A stretch of 64,000 nucleotides of DNA. Origin: Dendrocalamus latiflorus (taxonomy: Eukaryota; Streptophyta; Magnoliopsida; Poales; Poaceae). The DNA lies in assembly GCA_017311315.1 (NCBI GenBank), contig CM029650.1, positions 24,555,675 through 24,619,674 on the forward strand, in the 5' to 3' direction. Shown piece after piece: positions 1-11,870 of this stretch. The notes beneath the pieces were generated by a model that searched no databases, had not been told where the DNA came from, and saw only the letters and a list, made by a program, of their open reading frames with translations. Every line of letters begins with the position of its first letter. The first letter of the stretch is position 1. The position numbers and the translations under genes are program-made.

Positions 1-341
1 TGGGAAAATTTAAGGAGAAAATTTGATATGGCATATATTTGATTATATCTCCTTAAAAACCCCTGTGGGGAAAATAGAGATATAATATATTTATGATTAC
101 GTTGTCATATTGCCTCATTAAAAACCTTAATGAGAAACCTTAGAGGAAAAACTCATAAAGGGAAAAGAGTACAATATTTATATTGAACGGGTTAAATCTT
201 AGGAGATTTCTCCCCCTGATATCTGCAAATCACGTAGCCTTTGCATACCAATTCCATAAACACATTTCTGGAATGTGGAAGTTGGTAATGACTTGGTGAA
301 TAAGTCTGTGAGATTATCACAAGACTTAGTTTGCAGAATAT

Positions 342-1666
342 TTATTTCCCCCCACTCTCTTGCAATTCATGTGGGTAAAATAATTTAGGTGCAATATATT
401 TTGTGATATTGCTCTTTATGTAACCCGTTTGCATTTGGACAACGCAAGCAGCATTATCTTCGTAGATAATGGTAGGTGATGCGATAGCACCTATACCACA
501 TGATTGTTGTACGTGGTTAATCATTCTGTGAAGTCATACACACTCACGTGATGCTTCATATAATGCAATTATTTCAGAATGATTAGTGGATGTAGCCACT
601 AGAGTCTGTTTCGAAGACTTCCAAGAGATGGCTGTTCCACCATGTAAATATACAAAGCCTGTTTGAGATCTGGCATTATGGGGATCTGATAAATAGCCAG
701 CATCTGTATATCCTATTAAATCCATATTTTTATTCTTCTGGAAGAATAGACCGAGATCTTTAGTGCCTTGAAGATATCTAAGGATATTCTTCACTCCTAC
801 CCAATGTCTTTTGGTTGGAGCAGCGCTATATCTAGCAAGTAGATTTACTGCAAATGCGATATCCGGCCGGGTGCAATTTGCAAGGTACATTAGCGCTCCT
901 ATAGCACTGAGATATGGAACCTCGGGTCCCAATATCTCTTCATTGTCATCTCGGGGTCTAAATGGATTTTTGTCCCTGTCGAGAGTTCGAACAACCATGG
1001 GGGTTTTCGATGGATATGCTTTGTCCATATTGAATTTCTCCAATATTTTCTGGACATAGGCTGATTGATGCACTATGATGCATGTATGAAGGTGCTCAAG
1101 TTGTATACCTAAGCAAAATTTGGTTTTACCCAAATCCTTCATTTCAAATTCCGTCATAAGATGATTACGTGATTCATCTATATCCTGTGTGTTGAGGATC
1201 TTTTGATGAATACGCATGGACAATCATCATTGTTGGAGTATCCCTTTTTAGTTAGGAACTCACTTAGTCGGTTGTACCAAATTCTTCCCGACTGTTTCAA
1301 GCCGTATAAAGACTTGTTTAATTTTACACAATACATATTGCGATTTGCGTTCGGATTCGGAATTGAAATTCCATCGGTAACTTTCATGTATATTTCCGAA
1401 TCAAGTGACCCATAAAGATATGCAGTCACTACATCCATCAACTGAAAAGATAGATGATTTTTAACTGCCAATGAGATTAAGTATCGGAATGTTATTCCAC
1501 TCATTACTGGAGAATAAGTTTCATTGAAATCAATGCCGGGTCTCTGCGTGAACCCTTGTGCTACAAGCCTTGCTTTGTATCTCACCACCTCATTGTTTTC
1601 ATTCCGTTTGCGGACGAAAACCCATTTGAAACCGACAGGGAATACTTTGGGAGGTGTATGTATCAC
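342..1666 (-). pseudogene. copia reverse transcriptase and RNase H, broken
   Basis: From high to low coordinate: RVT_2-type start (GFKWVFVRKRNENNEVVRYKA), QLMDVVTAYLYG, LNKSLYGLKQSGRIWYNRL; then a frame break near 1178-1223 where the YVDD catalytic box should be. It resumes at FEMKDLGKTKFCLGIQL, the TRPDIAFAVNLLARY block, the RNase H block (YTDAGYLSDP, SWKSSKQTLVATSTNHSEI), and after another break the IYEDNAACVVQMQTGYIKS tail at 524-342. Loss of the catalytic box means no active enzyme. Confidence 0.85.
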
Positions 1667-2426
1667 ATTGGTGAATACATCTCTTTTCTTGAGCGAGGCT
1701 AACTCCGCTTGAATTGCATCCTTTCATTGATTCCAGTCCGAGCGCGATTTGCACTCTGCCATGGTCTTGGGATCTGGATCATTTTGAAGGTTGTTTGCAA
1801 TTGTTGTGGAGAAATAAATGTCGACAATTGTAGTCTTACGATCGTATGATTCTCCAGAATCAGTATAGTTAGTGGAAATTTCTTGGACCCCTGATGACTC
1901 AATGTTATTTCCCAAAACATTTGAGTCGGGGTATTCTGATGTCCCAGGATCAGTAATTGAGTGCACTGTTGATCTGGGTTCAAGGATCCTTTGGTGTCTA
2001 TCAACATGAGGTTGATCTGCATTTACATTCTTTTCCTTTGTCGCTTGTTAGAAGCTGTATCCGCCATTTGTACCGTACTTCTCCCCCTCTTATTTTGAAC
2101 TGGGAGTTGAGTGGTATTTTGCGGTACCTCCACTCTTTCAGGTACATTTCTGGCAGGATTATAGGATTTTGTGACACCCTTATAATCAGTAAATGCATCT
2201 GGCAGGTTATTTGCAATATTTTGCAAATGAATGAGTTTCTGAACTTGAAGTTCAGTCTCTCTGGTACGTGGGTCTGAGGCAGGAATGCCTTGTACATTCC
2301 AATTAATTTCCTGGCATTCAGTTTGGTACTTGTTGTCTCCCCCTAATGCCGGGATATGTTCCTCATTGAATATGCAATCAGCGTACCGGGCCGTAAACAG
2401 GTCCCCTGTTAGGGGTTCGAGGTATT

Positions 2427-3662
2427 TTATGATTGACGGAGATTATACCCAACATAGATCCCAAGTTTCCTGTGCGGTCCCATTGAGGTACGCTGCGGTG
2501 GTGAGATCGGTATGTATGTAGCGCAACCGAACTTTCGCAGATGGGAAATATCTGGTGGATTTCCACGTACTAATTGTAGCGGGGAAGTGCTATGATATGC
2601 AGTTGGACGCAATTGGATTAAGTCAGCAACGTGTAAAACTGCATGACCCCAACATGATGTTGGTAAGTTGCAATTCTGTAGTAATGGTCTTGCAATGAGC
2701 TTGATTCTCTTGATAAGAGATGCTGCTAAACCATTTTGTGTATGGACATATGGAACAGAGTGTTGAACTTGTATCCCAAGAGCCAGACAATCGTCATTGA
2801 AGGCATGGGATGTAAATTCAGCAGCACTGTCCAGTCGAATTGATTGAATTCGATATTCAGGGTAATGTACTCGTAATTGGATAATTTGACCAATTAATTT
2901 AGCAAATGCATGGTTTCGTGTGGATAAAAGACACACGTGTGACCATCTAGTAGATGCGTCAATGAAAACCATGAAATATCTGAACGGTTCACACAATGGT
3001 TGTATAGGACCACATATATCTCCTTGAATGCGTTCAAGGAATTTAAGTGGTTCAGCTCTGATTTTAAGATAAGAGGGTCTTAAAATCAATTTTCCGGTGG
3101 CACATGAAGTACACACAAAATCTGAGGATTCCGGAAATTTTGTTTTATGGTATGTATGACCAATTGAATTGCTAATAATTTTCCTTATCATTCCAATGCC
3201 TGGGTGGCCAAGGCGATCATGCCATGTTTGGAATGTGTTAGTGTTTTGGAAAATTACTTTGTACGCAATATGTTGAACATGTTTGATGTATGTATAGTAC
3301 AATCCAGAGTTTAAAGATGGAATTATTTCTAGTACTTGTTTGCCATATCCGTTGTGTTTGGTTAAGAGGAGATATTCCTCTTTGTTGTCATTTTGGGTTT
3401 CAACAGGGAAACCATTGTGACGGATATCTCTATAACTGATTAGGGTACGTGTTGAATCGGGATACAAGAGTGCATCCACAATTACCAATTGTGTACCCAT
3501 AGGGAGTGTGATAGAGGCGCGACCAGAGCCTAATATCGTTGCATCGCGTCCAGCGATGGTTAAAATATTTCCTTTCCTCCTAGTAAGAGTTAGGAAATAT
3601 TTTGTGTCCCTATGTATAGAGTTTGTGGTACCACTATCCACAAGGTATAATTCCTCCTCCAT
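2427..3662 (-). pseudogene. copia protease end, GAG-pre-integrase and integrase
   Basis: A 411-codon open stretch. It starts at the protease catalytic region (LVDSGTTNSIH, an aspartyl DSGTT motif), runs through a pre-integrase zinc region (HDRLGHPG ... CTSCATGK) and into the integrase core (GDICGPI, FIDASTRW, RLDSAAEF). In the last motif the expected acidic/glycine context of the core is altered (D-S-A-A-E), and the lysine/arginine-rich ERK motif reads LIKRIKLIA. It is the longest surviving frame of this element but is cut off from gag and RT by stops. Confidence 0.85.
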
Positions 3663-3789
3663 TGGATTAACTCCAAAAATCTATATACACAAAGAAGAAT
3701 TTAATGAAATTCTTATAGTAGTATATAGAATACATACAAACTTCATTTTCAATACCAAATATGTTCGATATGAACAGCATGGTTGAACT

Positions 3790-4121
3790 CTCCCACAGAT
3801 TTAAAATCTGTATGCGGAGGTGGTTCCACTCATTGACAGCCTCCGGTAGGATGACTGCTTTCTGCTGTTCATACCGTGTTTGAAGAGCAAGCCACAGAGC
3901 GCGTGGGTCTTCTTCCATCAGATACTCAACCTTGAGATTAGGAGGGATGTGATACCTTATGATAAATAAGGCATTGTACTTGAGAGGCTCAGCCAAAGGA
4001 GCTACACCCTCTTGAGGGGCTGCAATTGCCCGCGCAACGATAGACTCACTTTGAGATCCATCGCCCATGTGGGGAAGTTGTGGCCGTCAAGAGCGAGAGC
4101 CTCAAACTCTTTAGTAGCCAT
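3790..4121 (-). pseudogene. copia gag, 5' part, frameshifted
   Basis: The minus-strand ATG at 4121-4119 opens a gag N-terminus of the common plant copia type (MATKEFEALALDG...). An in-frame stop follows about 35 codons later, and the gag reading resumes in another frame, with the typical LKYNALFIIR, LWLALQTRYEQQKAVILPEA and WNHLRIQ segments. After about 3790 the similarity is lost in AT-rich sequence (3667-3790) that looks inserted or decayed. The zinc knuckle is missing. Confidence 0.75.
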
Positions 4122-4296
4122 TGTGCCTACATATGTAGGGCCACAGATTTGTGAAAATCTTTGGCAATGTTAAATAAGCAATGCGAAATGCAAGTAATCA
4201 AGGTAAACTTGAAATACATAAAGGGACATTCTCCTATTGTGGAATAACATAGTTAATCACCAATGGTGTTAACTTTATTTTAATTCATTTTTCAAC

Positions 4297-4670
4297 ATTG
4301 AGTACGCACTTTGAGGATGATAATCCCACAGTAGTACTTTGATACTACCTTGTGTATGGCCAATGTGAAAAAGAACCATAGTAATCACTTAGGTGTAGAC
4401 CTTGTATAATTTATAATCAAATTGGGTACGCACGTTGAGGATGAAATCCCACAGTAGTACCATGGTACTACCTTGTGTATGGCCAATTGGAAAATAAATA
4501 AAGGTAGTCACCCAAAAGTGTAGACCAAAATGTTTCAAAACTTGATATTGGGTACGCACGTTGAGGAATAAATCCCGCAGTAGTACGATGGTACTACCTT
4601 GTGTATGGCCAATATCAAAGTTAAGAAACTTTGTGTTATTCCAAAATGAGAGAAAATCAACCTAAGGCAT
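4297..4670. repeat. Three tandem ~125-bp repeats in copia leader
   Basis: Three diverged units start at 4297, 4421 and 4547, each opening with attg(a/g)gtacgcac and carrying cc(c/g)cagtagtac, a central palindrome and accttgtgtatggccaat. In the middle unit the palindrome gtagtaccatggtactac (4454-4471) is perfect; the flanking units have one to several changes. The array sits between the 5' LTR and gag, where plant retroelements often hold structured leader sequence. Confidence 0.85.
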
Positions 4671-5439
4671 TTGCATAAAAAAATATTAAGTGCTTGTATG
4701 GTAAGCTATTTAAAAACTTACATAAAAAGTACACCATAAATAATTAATTTACATGGGGTAAATTAATGTGTATGGTAATGTTGTAATAAATTGCAAAATA
4801 TGTGGAAAACAATATGAGTATTGTAATCCGAATGAAGATATACCCAAATTAAATATAACATGAGGTTATATTTATAGTAACGTGTAATCACAATATTGGT
4901 GGTGAACACCAATTTATTGTATGGCATAGCGTACAAGCAAAGTGCCATAAATTGTGATTTTATAATATTTATGGTAGGTATAATATTTTGCAAAAAAAAA
5001 AATCCAAATTATTAAGTACAATGGTACTCACTAAAAGGGAATTTTAAATTTAAATTTGCTAAAGATAGCGAAATTTAAATATGGTCGCAATTCATATTGT
5101 AAATAAATTGCAATAAAATAATCCTAAATATGTAAAGGTTATAGAAATGTGCATGCACATTTATTTGAACAATTACATAATTTTCAAATCCTGTAGGGAC
5201 TGAAATGCTAATTTATAACTGTAAAAATTAACAGATATAAACAAGTAAAAGGACTATTCTGCAAATACTACAATATAAATTTATTGAAAATAAAATTCTG
5301 CATTTGCCATGACATCTAAGGGGGAAAATGCAAAAGTTCGGCAACTTGGGCTGAAGCCCATTCAGCCTTTAGGCCCAAGTGGGGAGGTGGGGGCGTTTTT
5401 GGGCCAAAAGCCCATTTTGGGCAACCACTGTAAAAGGAG

Positions 5440-6340
5440 GGAGGGGGGAATTAGGGTTTCCCCCCAACCCTAGCCAGCCGCCGCCGCCTCCATGGGGAGC
5501 CGCCGCCACCGGCCATGGGCGCCACCGCCGCCTGCGCCGCCGCAGGCCGCCGCCGGACGTCGCGCTCCACCGCCCCCCTTGGGCGCCGCCTCCACCGCCG
5601 CCGGGCTTGGGCGCCGCGACCGCACGGGCCGCGCGTCGGCCGCGCCAAGCCGGCCTGGCCGGCTGTGCCGCCGCGTCTGGGGCGCAAGGCGCCGCCGGCC
5701 GCGAGCCGCCTCAGGCTTGGGCGCCGCCGGCCGTGGACCGCGTCGGGCTCGGGCACCGCCGTCGCCGCCGCGGGCGCTGCCGCCTCGGGAGGCGCCGTTG
5801 CGGGAGCCGCCGGCCGCCTCAGCGGGCTCTGACGCCGCCGGCCCGTGGTGTCGCGCCTCGCCGGCCGGGCTACTGCGCCGCTCCAGGCCGTCGCCCACGG
5901 GCGCCTCCGGCTCCGGCCGTGCTGCATCGCGCCGCCACGGGCTGCCACGGGCGCCGCCATGTCGCGGGCGCGGGTGCCGCCGGCCACGAGCGCCGCCACG
6001 GGCGCCTCCTTCCTCGCCGGGCTTTCGCCACCACGGGCTCGGGCTGCACCGCGTCGGCCGCGGGCTCGGGCTGCGCCGTGAGGACGCGCCACGCCGCCGG
6101 GCCTCGCCTGCCGCCACGCCGGGCGCCGCCTCCTGCGGGCTCCGTCGGGCGCCGCTGCCCTGGGCGTCGCCGGCCACGGGCCGCCACGTCTTGGGCGCCG
6201 TCGGCCGTGATCCTCTTCGGGCGCTGCGCGCCACCGTCGGGGGCCACACCGCCGCGCCGCGCGGTCTGCGCCTTGCACCGGGCTGTGCCGCTCGCGCCAT
6301 GAGGACGCCATGCGCCACCGCCGGTCGACGTCGTCAAAGC
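5440..6340. other. Very GC-rich 0.9-kb block in the copia leader
   Basis: Dense gccgccgcc/gggcgccgcc sequence between AT-rich flanks, open in several frames on both strands (up to about 280 codons) only because stop codons are rare at this composition. Translations are Ala/Arg/Pro/Gly-rich without any recognised domain. Its edges fall inside the element, between primer site and gag, so it is either an unusual leader or a captured host 5' exon region. I do not call it a gene. Confidence 0.6.
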
Positions 6341-6441
6341 AAGAACATTCAGGAGTAGTTTCTTTACCTTATGTTCTTCTCTGTTGCATGTGAATGTATG
6401 TGTGCGTGATGCTCGATTTGGAGAGAAAGGTGCTGATAACA

Positions 6442-6627
6442 TGTTAAAGTAGATTGAGACAAGTGTAGAGAGAACTATTGATGCTTTCATTCATTCATCA
6501 TTAGTCATCAATCTGTACATGTTGATACATATATATAGATGATCATGGGGTGACAAATAAGGTGTCTGTATGAATAGGCATCTATGGATGAAGACACCTT
6601 TACATTGGGCATAACTGGTTTGTAACA
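6442..6627 (-). repeat. 5' LTR of the minus-strand copia element
   Basis: Read on the minus strand it begins TGTTAC and ends TTTAACA, an inverted TGTTA/TAACA terminus, and is 186 bp long. It is followed directly (6441-6430) by a gttatcagcac-type primer-binding sequence known from grass copia elements. Short LTRs of this size are normal for some copia lineages. The partner LTR is outside the window, so the boundary rests on the termini and primer site only. Confidence 0.75.
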
Positions 6628-7871
6628 GAGCCTTGGACGTTCCTGCATCTCGTTCCTGCCCCAGGTACAGCCGGCCGGCCGCCTGGAGTATTCAAAGTAC
6701 AATCGTCGATCAAGCAATATTTTTGGGATTTCAACCTTTGGCCTTCAGCCACGCGACACACATGCCACATAAGTTGGGAGTAACCACCGGTTTATTGTGT
6801 GCATATTGGCTTTTGAGAGAAAGCGTACGTGCATGTATATATATTTTTGAATGAAAACAATATCCTACTGTGTGTATATTTAGAGCGAAAAAAAGAGTAA
6901 CCAATATTTTTAAAAGCTATATATATTCCATCAACCAGCTATGTATTTTTTTCCCTACGAAAAGCTTTGTAATATCGTTTTCCTTCGATGCCTAGATAAT
7001 ATGTTCAGGCAAAAACCAGTAGAAGTGGCGGAACTCGACGAGAGTTTCACTAGCGAATTTTTTCCCGCTTTGTTGGTTTCTAATAATAGAAATTGGAAGG
7101 GACTCTCCTTCCATATCAAAAAAGAAAAGCAATATTTAAAAAAAGCACACGCATATTTTTAATGTTGAAAGATAGAAAAGAAGCTACAAACGGAATATAA
7201 AATTTACCTCAAATATCCAATCCTGTGGCAGTGTTCGTTTGAATGTACCAGCATGCTCCAGGTCTCAACTTGCCCGGTGCATGCCCATCTAAATCTCTGC
7301 GATATGATATCAGGATTCGTCAAAGTAAAATATATATTAGGTCAGTGATGTACGCATGCAACCTACATTATTTTTTTGGCATGATTGCAACCTACATTTT
7401 AGTGACACAATGCAAGAGTACATTTTCTTTCTTCCTTCCATCATTCACTACACTTGTCCTTCGTTTAAATCTCTACAGAAAATCGCGCAAATGCTTATGT
7501 ATATACAATACATATATGCATGTCCATCTCGGACTTCTTTTTCCTTCGATGTTAGCAGCAGCAGTTGTATATGCTGTTGTGGGAGGATCTCAACGCTACC
7601 TCGGGTTGACGATAACATCAAGGCGAGGCACACCGAAATATACCATGGAAATTTTGATGTGGCGTTACACATCAGGGATCTACCCTAAACAAAGTCCATA
7701 GACCAGCCTCAGATGAGGTCCGAGGTCCATGGACCAACTCCTGAACAAGGTCCGCAGACCTACCTGGGATAAGGTCTAGAGTCCAACTCCGAACGAGGTT
7801 CGAAGTCCACCCCGGACGAGGTTGCAGCTAGCTACATGCTGAGGCCTTGTCGACAGGCGCGCAGAAGGAAG
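6628..7871. other. Intergenic, nothing recognised
   Basis: AT-rich sequence with short unrelated open stretches. No domain, LTR end or RNA gene was recognised. The last 170 bases (about 7690-7850) carry a loose repetition of ggtccg/aggtcc-type words, suggesting decayed repetitive DNA. Confidence 0.5.
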
Positions 7872-8009
7872 TTTGACGACATCGTGAATCTCAGACGTGG
7901 CAGAACCCACTTGGCATGATGGACGAAAGTATCTCTCAGCGCGAGCTAAGATTCGAGGGCAAAAATATTTGACGACATCGTGAATCTCAGACGTGGCAGA
8001 ACCCACTTG
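7872..8009. repeat. 42-bp direct repeat, two copies 96 bp apart
   Basis: The same 42 bases (starting tttgacgacatcgtgaatct, ending cccacttg) occur at 7872-7913 and 7968-8009 without a mismatch by eye, with 54 bp between them. Perfect identity in otherwise decayed sequence suggests a recent local duplication, possibly inside an LTR. Confidence 0.85.
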
Positions 8010-8432
8010 CCATACTCCTTCAATTCCCCTATTTCTGTCATGAGCACTGTGTTAGGTCCGCCCCATCGACTCGGACGTAATGGGTTCACTCTGGCCTGAC
8101 ACCTGCCGATGTTGCCCCTGATCCTCCCGGAGCTGGTTCGGGGCATGCTCCCGACCCCGTTTGGAGCCCCACTAGGCCTTGTCCAGGTCCCTCGTCTCAA
8201 TCTTGCGTGCGGAGTTCTTCTAGCTATGTTGTTTCTCCGTGCTCCTGCTACCCCTCACCATGACCTCAAAGAGGGTAAGGACCACCGTTGGACCCTCTGT
8301 TAGGAGGAGCGGCCTTGATGGCACCTTCTCAACCAAGGGCTCCTCCTAATTCAATGGATTCATTTTAGCGAGCTCCAACAGGTCTCGATGGCTTGGCTTC
8401 AGCGTGGCTTGACTCAGCATCGATGGATTTGC
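8010..8432. other. Unassigned repeat-like sequence before gypsy LTR
   Basis: Moderately GC-rich sequence without a convincing frame. Words such as ggagctggttcggggcatgc and ctcgatggcttggcttcagc resemble LTR or transposon non-coding sequence, but no termini could be set. Confidence 0.4.
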
Positions 8433-10530
8433 TGTAGCACTCAAAATAATAATAATAATAACTATAATAATAATAAAATCCTAATCTAGATATGGCTTTA
8501 AAAGGGGACATCTCTATTATTTTCCGTGCGCAGCTTTTTCATATCCAAGTTCCCATCTACTCTCTCTCCCGTTCGATCTGCGTGGGCAGCCGACAGCGGC
8601 GCCAACGCTGGTGCGGCGGCGGCGCGGGGTGTTGCAGCGGCAGCGGCCGGCCCGGTGAGCAGCAGTGGCACACGCGCCTGCGCGCATGCGCATGCCATGG
8701 CGCGGCAGCTACGTGCGCGCGTGACCACAGCATGGGCGGCGGCGCAGGGCGGTGGCCGCGCAAGGCGCGACCGTACGCGCGCGTGCCCATGGTTATGTCG
8801 GCAGCCGGTGGCTGGGGGCACAGGCATGGCCAAACGTCCGTTCGCATGGCCGAACGTGGTTTCGCACGGCTGAATGGCCATTCGCGCGGTCGAATGTCGT
8901 TTCGCCTGGCCGAACAGCATATCGCATGGTCGTGAGGGCTAGCGAATCCGTTTCCTTTCCAGTCAAATTCATCTTCTGTTGTTCTTTTATTAAATTCATC
9001 TATATCTGATTGATTGTCTTCCATTCCATCCTATAGGTTCGCACGCAATTGTTTTGAGAGCAGTTGGGCAGTTGCACATTTCGGATCTATCGTGTAGTGT
9101 GTCCGTCGAGCGTACTTAAGGCAAGTACCTCGTGGCTGCAACCTGTTCTTTCGCACATTATCGTTTCATGATTACCCGACGCCATTAGCCTAGTATTCGA
9201 TTATTGCCGACGCCATTAGCCTAGTATTCGATTATTGCACTGCATTGATTGCCAGTTGTGTGTTACTTGTAGAATTAGTTAGATTCTAAAGCGCTGGGCT
9301 AGTTAGTGTTGTACGCTTGTAGTTGGTACGCTCGACTATAGAATTCATGTTTAGTTAGGGATTGAAATAAATGCTTAAATTATGGATAAGGTAGCGTATA
9401 AGTTTGTTCAAATCTAAGGTTAACTACTAGTAATCTTTTAACATTGGACGGCTTATTTATATATCTTGCTTCCATGATCTTTTAACTGTTCATTATTAAT
9501 TGTGAGCCTTGGTTGATTTAGTTGTGGTACATTAATCTTTAATCTGACTAATAATCACTTATCATATAATAAAAATTGTATGATTGATAATCCTTGTGTG
9601 ACTCCTTCTAGTATCCTTTTTAGGACAGGTTCTAGTACGCAATCATCAGATCTTCGTTCTCCATCGCTTTGTATTACAAATCATGACTCTCCAGTCTCAA
9701 CTGTATCAAACCATTACCCTTATAACTTTACCTTAATTCACCCTCAACTTTCTAATTACATCTTGAATAATTCACTAATAAAAAAAGAAATGACGGTTAC
9801 CTGGTCCAGGATTACCCACATATAGGGGAGATTTCCACCCACTTGGTAATGTACGGGAGGCTGTACGCTCTCGTTACACAGGATATTACACCTCGTCGGC
9901 GGTTATACAATCAAGGACAAGGATATACTTGACTATTCTCATATAGCCGGGTATGTGGGATGTGATCGCCGGCGCCTTTGCTATAACTTGCTATAACTTG
10001 CCATAACTTGCCAAATAACATCTATCTTTAATTACACTATTTCTGTGATCTCTGTCTCCAATCTATATTAGTGTTCTGTAACCTAATGTCGTTGCCTTTA
10101 ACCTGTGTCAATCGCTTGCTTACTTTGCTTGTCCCCTTATTTACCTTGGTTGCATTTCCTGTTTTTATTCTTGTGTGTTGCGACCGTTGTTGGGTACTTG
10201 CTGAGATTTCCAAATCTCACGCTTGTTCTTTACATTCTTAGATAAAAGGTCAGTGGAGTGATAGCAATATGCATGGGTGGGAGCACTCGAGTTTCAACAC
10301 TGTGACTTGCCACTACTTTTGCTATTTTATTTTATTCTTCATTTGATTAGAAGTGGACCGGTCCAATGTTTCAAATATTTATTTCAGTTTCCGTTGATTC
10401 TCTGAATAAAGTACCTTTAAAGTTTTTATTTTCTTATGATTTTCTATTGTTGTTTTTATTATTTCTTCTTTACTTTGGCAATGATGTTCCGTAGTAGTAT
10501 CCCAGTTTGGCTGTATGTGAGGGTGCTATA
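8433..10530 (+). repeat. Gypsy 5' LTR, about 2.1 kb
   Basis: It starts tgtagcactc and ends gagggtgctata just before the primer site; the ends are imperfect inverted repeats. A TATA-like ctttaaaagggg lies at 8497-8508 and is followed by a GC-rich leader-like stretch, as in many grass gypsy LTRs. The second LTR is not in the window, so the start is a best estimate. Confidence 0.6.
8828..8927 (+). repeat. Five 20-bp tandem repeats inside the gypsy LTR
   Basis: Five units begin at 8828, 8848, 8868, 8888 and 8908, each of the form ggccgaacgtggtttcgcat with a few changes. The period is exactly 20 bp with no indels. It lies downstream of the TATA-like site, in the presumed transcribed leader. Confidence 0.85.
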
Positions 10531-10533
10531 GTT

Positions 10534-10545
10534 GGTATCAGAGCC
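10534..10545 (+). promoter_or_regulatory. Primer-binding site, initiator tRNA-Met type
   Basis: The sequence ggtatcagagc preceded by tt is the standard plant retrotransposon primer site complementary to the 3' end of initiator tRNA-Met. It sits four bases after the proposed LTR end. Confidence 0.85.
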
Positions 10546-10716
10546 CAGGGTATAATTCTGGGGAAAAAATGGCATGTATATAGGGCTTCGGGTTAATTTA
10601 CTCATGTATGCATATCTAGTCACTCGCATATTACTTGATTCCATATCCAATTGTTACTTCCTTCGCTTTTATCATTATTCCTTATTTTGTTCCAATCTTC
10701 CTTTTCATGCAACAGT

Positions 10717-11870
10717 ATGCCTCCAGCTAGGCGTGCCAACGCTCGGGTGCGGGAGTACGTGGACCGGGTGCGCGGACGTACTAGTGAACCGGACAATTAG
10801 GGCCAGACCTCTTCACCAACAAACTTTGCTTCTGATGCATCAACTTTACCTCCACCGGCGGATCCTACCCAGGCACAACTGGCACCCCTTCCTCTTCGGC
10901 TTAGGTGCAGAACATCGTCATGTTGCTGCAGACCGCTCTTCCGGTGATGCTTGCAAATTAGCCTACGATGGCATAGGCGGCAACTACTGCAGTCGCACCT
11001 GCTCAGGCGCCGCTCCCTCTTGCCCCTCGCATGACAATGAGGTAGTGGTAGTGCTTGGGTTTGCAGACTTTCAATGGATCGGGGCTAGTGGAGGCTAACG
11101 ACTGGCTTCGTTACATGAACAAGAAATTTGACACCATGGAGCTCACGTCCTAGGAGGAGGTGTTGTTCTCCTGTTAGCAGCCGATGGGAGAAGCAGATTT
11201 GCGGTGGGCTAAGGTGTGCAGCTCTTGCGGACCACATGCAGGGCCACCTACATGGGAGGACTTCACCACCTCTTTTGCAGTGGAGTACTATCCTTTTGCC
11301 CTAACTAGGGCGAAGGACTTTGAGCTTGATTCCTTGCGACAGAAGGAAGATCAGCTAGTAGAGCAGTATGACAAGGCATTTCGAGAGATTTGCCGTTTCC
11401 TTCCGGAGGTAAATTCAAATGAGCAAAATAACGCATGGCGGTTCATTGGGGGCCTTCGAGAGGAGATCCATCATGTACTATCTGCTATGGAAATACGCAC
11501 CTACCAGGATGCAGTGGATCGTGTCTGGCAGATGGAGGTCCAGCTTCGTCAGATCACGGCCCAAAAAGCCGTTAGCTTTGACAAGAAAAGGTTCAATTGT
11601 CTTTTAAATCAATCTCTAATTTATCTAAATTCTTTGTTCAACCAAGATCCCTTAAATTTCTTGCTTTTGTAGGCCTTATCCTTCGGAGCCGCGGCGTGAG
11701 TCTAGTTCTTGGGACTCTAAGAAGGCTTGTCCTAATGGTAAGCGCCAGCGGTCTCCCTCTCTTTCCTGTCGCCCCAAGGGAAGGAACAACTCAGGAGCTC
11801 GGGGGACCTTTGGGAAGAAGCTTGTGTGTTATCGCTCATACGCTGTTTGATCCTCTGATGCCACTAGAAC
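10717..11870 (+). pseudogene. Gypsy gag, multiple stops and frameshifts
   Basis: It starts at ATG 10717 (MPPARRANARVREYVDR...), stops after 27 codons, and continues through several frames. The best-preserved part, 11184-11608, reads LMGEADLRWAK ... PPTWEDFTTSFAVEYYP ... LDSLRQKEDQLVEQYDKAF, matching the retrotransposon gag domain (Retrotrans_gag family: the W..F...F and L.L.Q...V..Y...F pattern). It then becomes Arg/Ser-rich and is lost near 11870 before a CCHC knuckle. Non-functional. Confidence 0.8.

Larger units (their letters stand above)
1..6627 (-). mobile_element. Degenerate Ty1/copia retrotransposon, 3' end outside window
   Basis: On the minus strand the order is 5' LTR (6627-6442), primer site (about 6441-6430), a long leader (6429-4122), gag (4121-3790), protease/integrase (3662-2427), reverse transcriptase and RNase H (1666-342), then AT-rich 3' sequence to base 1. 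No second LTR is visible, so the 3' LTR should lie just left of the window. All coding parts carry stops or frameshifts, so the copy is dead. The order integrase before reverse transcriptase places it in copia rather than gypsy. Confidence 0.9.
8433..11870 (+). mobile_element. Ty3/gypsy element, 5' part only (LTR, primer site, gag)
   Basis: A long LTR (8433-10530) is followed by a tRNA-Met-type primer site (tggtatcagagc, from 10534 to 10545) and, after 170 bp, by a gypsy gag reading frame that decays and stops being recognisable near 11870. Protease, RT, RNase H and integrase are absent, so the element is 3'-truncated. The length of the LTR and the gag type fit the chromovirus (Tekay/Del-like) group, which is inference. 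Confidence 0.8.

Noticed and set aside
5379..6358. Open frames of 280-307 codons on both strands
   Set aside because: Stop-free only because of extreme GC content; translations are Arg/Ala/Pro low-complexity in every frame, with no domain, and they lie within a copia leader.
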